A DNA stretch of 64,000 bases from Scolanthus callimorphus (taxonomy: Eukaryota; Cnidaria; Anthozoa; Actiniaria; Edwardsiidae), in assembly GCA_033964015.1 (NCBI GenBank), contig CM066920.1, forward strand, positions 7,221,912 through 7,285,911, read 5' to 3'. Within the stretch, counting starts at the first letter, position 1. Each line of letters starts with the position of its first letter. This document shows, piece after piece, positions 36,206 through 45,281 of this stretch. The position numbers and the translations under genes were made by a program. The notes beneath the pieces are model-generated. The model searched no databases. It was not told the DNA's origin and saw nothing but the letters and a program-made list of their open reading frames with translations.

Positions 36206-39200
36206 GGGGGTTCAGTGAACTGAGTTCAGTGAACATCTATGAAACCATTTTCATACAATTCCTCCCGTCCCATTTTATTCCATTCCGTTCCATTTCATAG
36301 GATGTTAACGCAAATCAACATCCAGACGTCGACCGCAGGGAGTATGATGAGTTTGAGATCCCTTGTCGTCTCCATGACAACGTCCCCACAAGTGTCAGCG
36401 TTATAACAGCTAACGAGATAGCCATGACGTCATTTGGCCAACAGCACATCAACTCGATTGAGTCTTCAGTTCAGTCTGGCTTCAGTTATGAGGATTTACC
36501 CATCAGAACAGCTGTCACTCAAAAGAAAGACAAAACCCGAAGTGTCACATCTATGAAGACATTGGAGAGAGAACCTACGAAAATGCAGATGAAGGAAGTA
36601 CTACCAGCATTGTACAAAGACCGTATAAAAAGCGTAGAAATAACAAAAACAAGGACTTATCGTCTAATTGTGCCTTGTATGGAGGAACAGCTTGTTGCAA
36701 CTCCATTGAGACGCCAAAAGAGTTTGCAGACGGCAATTTGACGCCACAAGACGACGCTGGGTACGCGGCAATCCCTGACGTAGTGACGTCACATCGTGGT
36801 GGCGGACAGACGACTGGCAGTCTCCGAGGTGACCATGTCCATCGCGGAAACAAAGCGGAGTGGCTAAGAAAGGCGTGGACTGGCCCAAAACGAAAAAAAC
36901 ATGTTTCCCCGCTGCAGCAAGACATATTTCATGAGCCTGGAAAAAGCGTCGTAATATTAGGCTCCGTCAAATGTGCTAAAACAGCACAGATTCCATCTTC
37001 TTGTGAAAACCAACGATTTGAATCCCCAACGATGGGCGATGAAGTAACAGAAATATCAACAAATGAATCAGAAACGAGGCGAAAATGCATTATTTCAAAA
37101 GAGGATTCTATTCAGCAGTGCAATGAAGAAAATGTGCATACCGCAGAAGGCAATTGCACAGAGAACACAATAGAGACCGATGCGAATCCCGCTACTATTC
37201 ATTCAAATAAAAGCACATTGAGAGCTACTGGGACACGGGAGGGCCCAGATAAGGGACCATATGCAGCCGGGGTTAGACAGAATGGTGTGCCACCGTTTCA
37301 GGAACCTGCATATGCCACTACATGGCCTGGTGGTCGGAAATGGGAGGTTTCTGCCGACAGTGTTCGTTTGTCGCATAGGATCGGCGGCGGGTCGTTTGGT
37401 CAGGTTTGGAAGGGGACTCTGTATGGTGGGCCAGTTGCTGTGAAAATGCTCAATGGTTAGTGATCACGATGTTAATGTGTCTGAATGAAATTACGAGGAG
37501 GTTAAACCAGGGTCACCGCGTAGGCCTGGGGTCGACCCTACTCGACCCTTCAATGAGATCACGGCCGCCCCACTTACCGCCTGCGTCTTTGGCACTTACA
37601 GACGTGGCGAAGCCGCCATGTTTTCCATGTGCTCTCATAATTGCGTTACCTCCAAAAATGTTGTTTCGCCCTGGCGTGGTGCTTGCCGTGGTTTACCTTA
37701 TGCAGTCAACTAGCTTTCTGTCGCGACGGAAAACCAGTAGATAGCTTGACTATGAATTCCAAATCACTTTGAGTAATATAACGCTTTTGTATTTCTAGAA
37801 GATGCAAGGCCGACAGATAAGAAAGATTTGCTGGCGGAACTTGAAGTTCTCAAGAAACTGAAGCATCATCAAAATGTCGTCAAGTTAAAAGGTTGCCTTA
37901 CTTTGGCAGCGGTTAGATCAACCGCTCGAGTTCATGGTACGCATTAACATTCATAGCGCCCGAAAGGCGGCGTCTTGGAGTCCTGGAGCGCTATATCTGT
38001 TTTCAGCAATACATTTTCTGGAGCCCAAAAACACAGTGAAATTCGAGCTCAAATAATTTCGCTGCGTATTTTTTATTAGTTGTTTTTTTGTCCAAATCCA
38101 AATATTTCTACTGGACTATAATGGGGACCACCTTGAGTACATGTTATGTGTTATCCCCATATTACTCTCTTATATTGGTCAAACATGTTTCAGCCTCACT
38201 CCTAGTACTTTAGTCTAAATCCAAGTATTTCTACTGGACCTATATGCAAATTCCTTGGGTATATGTCATCCCCTTCATAATAGCTTTTCGTTAATATTGG
38301 TCAAACATGTTACAGTCCCACCACTAGTGTTTCTCGAATTGGTCCCGTACGGAGATCTGCTCGGGTACTTGAGGAAAAGCCGAGGTGAAGAAGACAATTA
38401 CTACTGCGCACGGGATCTCAAGAAACCCAAGGGAATCAAACCACAGCAGATGTTTAACTTTGCACTGGATGTCGCCAATGGCATGGCCTTCCTAGCAGAT
38501 AACAAGGTAATAAGACAAATGATCCATTTGGAGATTAAGCAATTTCAAGCTTTGGTGCACAAAAATCTTGTACCAGAGTAATATCAGGGATACTTCACTT
38601 CTGTTTGTACACTACGCATCAAAAATTACCTGAACAAAACCATCGTTTTTGAACCACCTCACGTCCCAAAACAAATATTTACCTTATTTGGAAGTGACGG
38701 CATGCAGATCCCCTTCTGAAAGAATTTTGGCGACATTTGTCAGAAAAACGAACTTCCAGAGCAAGAACTTCCAAAGATTTGATCGACTCATCCATGTTGG
38801 ATCTATCTTAGTAGTCCGGCCAGATTTATTTTGAGCATCCACAGGGAACCGCGCAGCTCGTCCCAGTCCCCTATAGGCATTTGGCAAAAACGACAGTTTA
38901 TTATTTGATTTGATAGATTGTTACTAGAGCGAAGGAATATAACAAACATAAAAAGTGAAAACGTCCGGCCCGCATTGCACGCAAACAAATAATCACAATG
39001 TGTCCGATCATTCAGATAGTCCACCGTGACTTGGCAGCCAGAAATGTACTGATAGGAGAGAAGCTGAGATGTAAAATCACTGATTTCGGGATGGCGAGGA
39101 CATTGGAGAATAGGGACGTATACGTCAGGAGATCAAACGTAAGTCCTAGCTTCTTTCGCAACCGCTTCCATCTCGTTCCCAGACTCTGCCTTCCCCGCTT

Positions 39201-41421
39201 GGGATAGCCTGCTAGCCGGCTCTCCAGTCGCGGGATTCCTGTGTCGCGACACAGAAATCCCGCGCGCCCAAAGAATCAAATATCCGAAAAAAAACACTGG
39301 AGAGCGGCTAAGCAGGCTACGCTTGGGAATGAGATTGCAACCGCTTTTACGTCGCTTGTTGAACTTTTCAAGCGGCTACAAAGGAGACTAGCCCACGTAT
39401 TAAATAACTAAAACATAGCCTCCTCCGTAGGCATCTCTTTTGCTGCTATTTTTATGCCTCTTTCGGTTTTGTTTTGCTAGATTTGTGCTTCCTTATGTAA
39501 GCTGGGTAGGGAAAAGAGAGACTTAGCATTTGTTTGGTGGCTTTTGTTTGAAACGTGTCGATTTTTGGTAGGCTTCTCTCTTCTTTTTCCTTCTTTGCCT
39601 CTCTCATTAAAACGCCACAAAAATGCCTAAAAATGTATCGGTCCGTATCCTTATTTGCCTTAAAACGCCTTAAAATGCTGAATGTCGCGCCCTCGTGCCT
39701 ATTCTTTTACCGCGCGTCCCCAGCACAGCAAGCCCGCGCTGATTGTATCGCATTGCTGATCTACGAGAATGATGATTTGTGTCGCCTCTTTTGCTGTTCT
39801 GTCGGTCACCATTGTCAGAAAACAAAACCGCCGTCAGCCTCCCTGCGATAGTAAAATTTCAACATTAAAATAGCCTGGAAAGCATGTGGTCAGATAACTT
39901 TGTCCAAATCTAAACAACAACCTATAGGGTGATGAAAAACGTTTTTGCCGGTCAATGTAAATTCTAAATGCACATTTTCAGGGTCTGATTCCAGTCAAGT
40001 GGATGGCGATCGAGTCGCTTCTCTTCCAAGAGTACACTTCATTCAGTGATGTGTGGGTACCATAACGTTTTTTTTCTCGGAAATTGTGGGGTCGTTTTTC
40101 TTCCCTTAGTGACGGCTAATAATGTTCTGTCGATGTCCTTTGCAGATTCGCCAATAATCATTGAGCCTGAGGCAACTAATTGTTTAATTGCTCTAAAGAC
40201 TCAAAATATTTTTCAACAAAACACTTGATGGATTTTTTTCACGATCTTAACAAACCTCGAGCGCGCACTCCCAATCCTGCCAATGTTATAATCACCGGTA
40301 GGTGATTAGATCAAGAGATCATAAAACTCTTGAACAAACAGCGCGTGGAATTTTCTCGTAGTCACTTGAATAATTGTACTTTTTGGGGGTTTATTCCAGG
40401 TGGAGTTTCGGAGTGGTTCTCTATGAAATATTCACACTAGGTAGGTAAATGCAATTTGCAATTTCTTATAACAGGGCACCCATCCATGGGAAAAGCTCAA
40501 TTTCCCAAGGCACACGCATGGAAAGTGTTCAGAATTCACATGTATAGCGATGCAGGGAAATCCGAACACTTCCCATTCTTCTACCATGGGAAATTCAGCT
40601 TTTCCCGTGTGGATAGCTGGGAAATCCGAACACTTCCCATTCTTCTACCATGGGAAATTCAGCTTTTCCCGTGTGGATAGCTGGGAAATCTGAACACTTC
40701 CCATTCATCTACCGTGGGAAATTTAGCTTTTCCGTGTGGATAGCTGGGAAATCCGAACACTTCCCATTCTTCTACCATGGGAAATTCAGCTTTTCCATGG
40801 ATGGGCTTCTGCAGAAATTCCCTGTGTATCCAGTACTACAATATCACAAAGTTTATTTAAATTAGTCACTGTCGTTCTCTGATTCATGTTTGTCTTTGTT
40901 ATTGAAATCTTCTGCGATTTCTACATGTCCAGGTGGTCTCCCTTACGGCGGGATGAATGGGATTGAAGTCATGGAGATGATCAAGCGTGGGCAGCGCCTC
41001 CCCCGGCCCCAGCATGTACACAATACTCTGTACGTATTCTCAACACTTGTCACCCTCTTAAAACCTTTGCGACATTTTATCCATAAAGGTCCCCCCCCCC
41101 CCCCCCCCCCCCTTGGCATAGAGGGTTACAAAGCGATCGACTTTATCGCTGCAAATATGACAGAGAAATTTCCTTGCTTGTAGACGGCCTTTATGCCTGG
41201 CACGAAGGGGCTTTTTTGATCCAATGGTGACAAGTTCTTTCCTGGTTTCAAATCATTTCAGCTACTCACTGATGCTTCAATGTTGGAGGGCGGAGCCTAG
41301 AACTCGCCCTTCTTTTCACCATATTTGGTACTCACTGCAAAGGCTCTCCAAGCGACATCAAGACTATGTCAACATGAAAGAATACGACAAGCACCTATAC
41401 GCTAATCTACCGGTTGCTTAG
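26884..41421 (+). CDS. Gene D: Ig/FN3 receptor tyrosine kinase
   Basis: Fourteen exons: 26884-26947, 29642-29832, 31443-31614, 32124-32378, 33043-33363, 33826-33987, 36326-37455, 37799-37936, 38316-38506, 39016-39138, 39982-40052, 40400-40440, 40933-41029, 41262-41421, about 1,038 residues. Order: signal peptide; V-like Ig split over exons 2-3 without the usual cysteines; I-set Ig (LVCRAT, YTCVAT); FN3-like domain ([18 protein letters not shown]); TM ([19 protein letters not shown]); a large exon with [13 protein letters not shown]; then kinase. Kinase landmarks: [66 protein letters not shown]. All are intact, so the fold should be active. The style is RET/FGFR-like. The tail has YVNM, a classic SH2 (Grb2/PI3K type) motif. 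Exon 7 is one base short of phase (36326-37455 needs 1,131 bases, has 1,130), giving a frame change between about 36493 and 36560. The exon 8 donor and exon 5 end are the least certain. Confidence 0.8.
27398..27730. mobile_element. CTTTTAGGG-family element, copy 2
   Basis: The left end GGGCGGGGGGTGCTCGTCG pairs with CGACGAGCACCCTC at the right. The interior is shared with copies at 34005-34375 and 48443-48652, including GGTACCTTTTA and the palindromic CCCTCGTAAAAAATACGAG. It lies in intron 1 of gene D. Confidence 0.8.
28262..29245 (-). pseudogene. Non-LTR retrotransposon 3' fragment in gene D intron 1
   Basis: Read on the minus strand from about 29233: [17 protein letters not shown] then [10 protein letters not shown], which is the end of a LINE-type reverse transcriptase region. 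Further along it has a Cys-rich segment ([15 protein letters not shown]) typical of the C-terminus of such elements. It ends at AATAAA and a (TTGTC)n tail (28268-28300). Frames are broken. This 5'-truncated copy is antisense to the host gene. Confidence 0.75.
29255..29284. repeat. Poly-C run
   Basis: Almost pure C for about 30 bases, followed by short ACCCCT units. It could form a G-quadruplex on the minus strand. It lies just upstream of the retroelement fragment (28262-29245, minus strand). Confidence 0.9.
29873..30745. repeat. 30-base minisatellite splitting the V-like domain of gene D
   Basis: About 29 units of roughly 30 bases, of the form CCGTGCACAGTAACAATGAG then ATTGACATTGG. It starts about 40 bases after the donor of exon 2 (29832). 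Because the unit is about a multiple of three, it leaves long open frames on the minus strand (29867-30724, 29890-30783) with a ten-residue repeat rich in Cys, His and Leu. There is no splice, start or codon logic to make these real. Confidence 0.95.
31085..31128. repeat. Perfect palindrome
   Basis: GGACTTGACGGGA and its complement TCCCGTCAAGTCC abut with no loop, and a few more bases pair at each side. It lies in an intron of gene D. Confidence 0.7.
32879..33006. mobile_element. Foldback element before gene D exon 5
   Basis: CCAATACTCTGACAAATTTA and its near-complement TAAATTTGTCAGTGTATTGG bound about 125 bases. The right end lies only about 35 bases upstream of the exon 5 acceptor (33042). 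Confidence 0.75.
34005..34375. mobile_element. CTTTTAGGG-family element, copy 3, with expanded poly-G
   Basis: It begins ACCCGGG followed by a G-run of about 30 bases, then GACTCCCCTACATTTGGGCG. It ends with CCCCCAAAATAGGTGAGTCC and CCCCGGG. The left end lies 17 bases beyond the donor of gene D exon 6 (33987). The minus-strand open frame 34108-34725 runs through this and the next element and is not a gene. Confidence 0.85.
34810..35056. mobile_element. Inserted MITE with 9-base target duplication (MULE-like)
   Basis: Starts CAATCTCGTACCCAGAGCC, ends in its inverse (GGGTACGAGATTG), and is flanked on both sides by GGTCAGATC. The 9-base duplication and long inverted ends suit Mutator-like elements. 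The interior pairs further (CATCTTTTGGCCAGCGGCAA). Confidence 0.85.
35114..35335. mobile_element. Inserted MITE with 9-base target duplication, copy 1 of GAGCTCCCCGGCTCG family
   Basis: Starts CATTCTCGAACCCAGAGCTC and ends GAGCTCTGGGTACGAGAATG, with GGCGACCAC duplicated on both sides. Other copies lie at 41661-41875, 52784-52994 and 58874-59078. The ends resemble those of 34810-35056, so both probably used the same transposase. Confidence 0.88.
35446..35665. repeat. Element rich in GTCGCCA/TGGCGAC motifs
   Basis: It starts CCCAGGGCTCGACATTAAC and contains about eight copies of TGGCGAC or its complement. A fragment ending TGTCAAGCCCTGG at 56660-56740 looks like the other end of the same family. 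No coding. Confidence 0.6.
35860..35955. repeat. Dispersed repeat family (copies at 38516-38612 and 54283-54380)
   Basis: AATCCATTTGGAGATGGAGC, then TTTGGTGGACA, GTACTAGAGTAATATCAGGG and ATATTCAA recur at 38516-38612 (gene D intron) and at 54283-54380 (Kazal gene intron). The class is unknown and no inverted ends are seen. Confidence 0.75.
36187..36210. repeat. (GT)n then poly-G run
   Basis: GTGTGTGTGTGTG leads into about 22 G. It is preceded by CAGGGACGACGGAACAGTTT, which matches the left end of the element at 45147-45327, so it is probably a truncated copy of that element. It lies about 115 bases upstream of exon 7 of gene D. Confidence 0.7.
39205..39319. mobile_element. Foldback element, TAGCCTGCTAGC family, copy 2
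   Basis: Left TAGCCTGCTAGCCGGCTCTC, right GAGAGCGGCTAAGCAGGCTA. Inside is a second palindrome, GGGATTCCTGTGTCGCGACA. It lies in the gene D intron after the HRDLAARN exon. Confidence 0.75.
40476..40810. mobile_element. Inverted-repeat element with amplified internal arm
   Basis: Outer ends ACCCATCCATGGGAAAAGCT and AGCTTTTCCATGGATGGGC are inverse. Between them a unit of about 65-75 bases (GATAGCTGGGAAATCCGAAC, ACTTCCCATTCTTCTACCAT, GGGAAATTCAGCTTTTCC) is repeated about four times. It lies in the gene D intron between exons 12 and 13. Confidence 0.75.
41088..41112. repeat. Poly-C run in the last intron of gene D
   Basis: About 25 C with no interruption, in the 230-base last intron between exons 13 and 14 of gene D. 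Confidence 0.9.
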
Positions 41422-41640
41422 CAATAATGTCACGTGACTAATATCCACCTACGAGAGACATCACCAAGACTGCCTACGTCAATGAAGAATTCGACAAGCA
41501 CATGCACGTTAATCTACCGGTTGCTTAGCAATAGTGTCACGCGACTAATCTCCACTACGAGAGACATCACCAAGACTGCCTACGTCAATGAAGAATTCGA
41601 CAAGCACCTACACGCTAATCTACCTGTTACACGCTAATCT
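41345..41640 (+). repeat. Tandem triplication of the gene D coding end
   Basis: The segment encoding the last 20 or so residues (DYVNM to LPVA and stop) plus about 40 bases of 3' flank is followed by two further copies with a period of about 105 bases. Copies 2 and 3 still read TAYVNEEFDKH and NLPV in one frame but lie beyond the stop codon at 41419-41421. The third copy is truncated and ends with a repeated ACACGCTAATCTAC. Confidence 0.85.
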
Positions 41641-41660
41641 ACGGCCGGTCAAGAAAAATG

Positions 41661-41875
41661 TCGAACCCAGAGCTCCCCGGCTCGTAACCTCGCGGGGGAG
41701 GCTCTGGTGACAGCCACCGACGCATGCGCGAGATTTAATACAGAGCCGCTGAGAGAAACACCTTTAAGCGCATGCTCCAACGCTCAAAAGCAGCCAATCA
41801 GCGACGGCCCTCATATGGATGTCCCCAGAGCCTCCCCTGCGAGCAGACGAGCCGGGGAGCTCTTGGTACAAGAAT
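41661..41875. mobile_element. GAGCTCCCCGGCTCG-family MITE, copy 2
   Basis: TCGAACCCAGAGCTCCCCGG at the left, GAGCCGGGGAGCTCTTGGTA at the right. The interior GCGCATGCTCCAACGCTCAA is shared with the other copies. It lies directly downstream of the gene D 3' repeats. Confidence 0.85.
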
Positions 41876-42480
41876 GGGCCGAGAGACCACATCATCGACA
41901 GGACTGAAAAACAACAGCGCATGCGCGAGACCCTGTGGAGTTTAAACATTTCGCGGTCTTCTGGAAGACAGCCCAAAGTGTTTGTTGAGGTGAAGTTACT
42001 TTCCTTTGCATTTCTGATCTTTGAACCTGCTTTCTGATGTGATTTTGCGGTGATCTGCGCCGGCGCAGAGTTCATCCAAATGCATCAAAATTGGATCATG
42101 TCCATGTTATTTTTTATCTTGCACATATTATACATCAATTAAAATTACACATAATTTATGTAAATAATACAGTTATTATTTTTTTAATTGCATCTTTATA
42201 AATTAATTTAAACTTGCCTTGTATACTTTGCCTTGTAATAATCTCATAATTCAGCAGTTATTTCCAGCAGATTACTTTGGATTGTAGGATAGCTAACTTA
42301 TCCGTGACACGGTTTGAAAAGTTCACGAGGAGCTAATATGTCACAATACGCTCTCCCTATATTAGGGACAACGATGAAATTGTAAAATATTCCGTATAAT
42401 TTTCGTTTACAATAAACAGTACAACAATCAGGTCAAGCAGTTTTTATACTTTGATAACACATGACGTTATAGTGAACATC

Positions 42481-42827
42481 TGGGGCGCTTTCCATTTGTC
42501 AAAAATTCCCGGAATTTTCGGTTAGAAGTCAAATGGAAAGCGCCAAACCCGGGAAAGAGTTTCGGAAATTTGGGACAACCTTTTGAGCTTACCCCAAAAC
42601 TGGGAATTTTCGGAGAACTCGGAATTTCCGGGAATTTGTCGTTTTCCATTTGATTTCTGACCGAAATTCCCGAAAATTCCGGGTCAAATGGAAAGCGGTG
42701 CAGCCTCGGACTTTCGTCCAATCGTGGCTGTTCTCGTGAATTACCGGATTGAAACCTTTCCATTTGACTCAGAGAACTACTGGGAATTCAAAACGGGATT
42801 TTTACCAAATGGAAAGCGCCCCTGGAC
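42481..42827. mobile_element. MITE with GGGGCGCTTTCCATTTG ends
   Basis: CTGGGGCGCTTTCCATTTG at the left pairs with CAAATGGAAAGCGCCCCTGG at the right. GTCAAATGGAAAGCG also recurs inside, so it may be two elements in tandem. AT-rich sequence without a gene lies between 42080 and 42480. Confidence 0.85.
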
Positions 42828-43049
42828 GACACAACTTCACCACACAAAAACACACTGCGTGTCTTTACATTGCAAAGAGGCTACCAGCAGCCTCAGGATG
42901 GCTGTCTCGGGATTTATTTAGAGGATTTAGATTCCTAGAAGAACTCTATTTTGGAAGAGCTCACTTAACATAACAATCTAATTTTTTCAAGTTGACCATG
43001 AAAGCTAACGAAACGACTAATGGTACGCCTTCCTTCGGACCGGCCTTCC

Positions 43050-43390
43050 TTTGGTCCATATGGGATCCACAGAGGTTTTGGATACCGGATCACGACCTGT
43101 GGATCCCTGATACACGGGTCAGGGATTTATATTTTATAAATATAAATTTTAAAATTTTGCATATTTTATATTGTAAATGGTTTCTGAAAAAACACTTGTG
43201 GATTGGAATCATTAAAGTTTATTATTATTATTGATCCCGACCCATGGATCCCGGATCCCATGCCCCACACCTCTGGATCCTCGGATCCCATAATCTGTAT
43301 CCGGATCCCAACCCTCAAATTAGGCTGGATCCCGTATCCCTTTCCGTATCCGTTATCCCTCAAACTCGTGTCGACAGTGGTACATTAGAA
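43050..43390. repeat. GGATCC/GGATACC-rich repeat
   Basis: Irregular units of CGGATCCCA, TGGATCCC and CCGTATCC, split by an AT-rich centre (ATTATTATTATT). The two sides are loosely inverted, which suggests a decayed foldback element. No gene. Confidence 0.6.
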
Positions 43391-43957
43391 ATAATTTGTG
43401 TGTCACTGCGCAGCGCAAAAGAAGTTAGTTTTCCTTCTCAAATACAGCAAATGTGGAAAAGCTCCCGAAAAAGGGGCCGAGACCCGCGGAATTTTCTTCC
43501 ATTGCAATTTGCTTTACCATATTTTTCATAAGCCTTGCGAAAAACCATGTTCCAGCTAGATGCTTGAGCGCGCATTTTCAGAGAAATGAAGGCTACAACT
43601 ACCAAGATATAGTTGCAAATGCGTTGTGTGTATGATTTTTAAACATCAATTAGTTATACACTATATTGGAATAGGAGCCTCATAGTAGTCATCTCTAACA
43701 GAGCGACATATTTTACACTGCCGGCTAAAGTCAATATGGCTTCTCAGTTTCGATATCGATGAATATTCAGCTTTAAGTAAATATTAAATTGGTATGTTTA
43801 GTTGACCCGGGCCTAACAGACGTACGAATTAATGCACACAGACGTGCCCGGGGGAAAGAATTTCTGGAGAAGCGCATAGAAAAATAGGCGAGCATGCGCA
43901 CCATGATAAGCTTGAGAATCCGCGCGTGGCCTCGGGCTAAAAGAACTATTGCTAAAG

Positions 43958-45250
43958 ATGGCGGCGGAGGCGAAGAACAAACACGAGAGGAAGGTCCTGC
44001 TAGCCGTTGACTACAGTGAGCATAGTGTGAGAGCATTTGAATGTAGGTACAACATTATCATCACTGATTTAAGGGATACTGAACTGTCGCATGATCGGTG
44101 GTATTATCTGAAGTGATTTGAAAAGATAAAGCGCGCATGGATTATTAATATCTTTACTCCCGCGTTATTGGAGTTCTCAACAAGGATTGCTTCAAGGATA
44201 ATCCTTCTAGGGGCAATATGCTTTATGCATGCTTTAGAATGTTCTAGAACAGCATAATTTCTGCGGTGATTTCCGCAATTGCAGCACAACATCAGGCAAA
44301 GAAAACACGATTACATATGCAAAAATATCATGCGCCCTCTGATAGCAAAGGTCAAATACAAATTACTTTGATCTTAAAATGCTGGGAATAACTATTGCTC
44401 CTAGCTTTTCACCGATAAATAGTATTCACAGATTAACCTCAATGAAATGACTAAAGACAGAACTCTATGAAAGTTTAAAAGCATCCTTTCCTCGAACAGG
44501 CCGACCCATCTAATTCATGTTGATATTTTGCAACAGCTGTCACATAACACAGCGTTTGTCACGCGTTTGTGTTCGAGCACGTTACGCTATAGTCGTATTT
44601 GATAAATGGCTAGGGCTTCTCCATTATCATTTTCTACACTGAAAGCAAACTTAATATGTTAGGGGACACACTCAGATAATTTGTCTTTGTCCCTCCTAGT
44701 TCATTGTCCCTGGCCCACCTATTCCATTGCCCCTGTTATTATATGGGATAGAAAACCTAGCAAAATATAGCTCAAGCAGGTTTTAGCAGGCTCTCCTTTT
44801 GACAGGGTATATTGAAGATCTTCACAGAGAGGGAAACATTGTGATGTTGGTTCATTCCCTTGAACTTCCTGGTCTGTTTATTCCAGCAGATGCCTGTAAG
44901 TTATTGTCTTTCGAGTCCGGTTTTGAAAAGGGGAGGGAGGGACATAAACTCCAGGACTTCATAAATCTGATGGATTTTGGCAGTTTTCTTGAAATCACTG
45001 GTCTCCCTGTGATAGGCCTGGTTACTTGCTGACTGCTATTCAATGTTGTCCATCATGTTTACTCATTGTTAAAGATGAAGACTTTCCTATCTTCATCCAT
45101 AGCCTCCAGCCTAGAAATCCTTAGATTTCTCACCTAATTAATAGCAGGGATGGCGGAACAGTTTTCTAAGTGGGGGGCTCATTAGTAAGATTGTATGACA
45201 AGGTGGGGAGGCTAAATTTAGTAAAATGTATGAAAATCTTGGCAAAATGT

Positions 45251-45281
<31 letters not shown>

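Noticed and set aside
36675..37455. Separate kinase gene starting at the Met at 36675
   Set aside because: The same frame is open upstream to about 36493 with convincing YEDIG/YENAD sequence, and the upstream frame links to a TM exon; a one-base error in one exon fits better.
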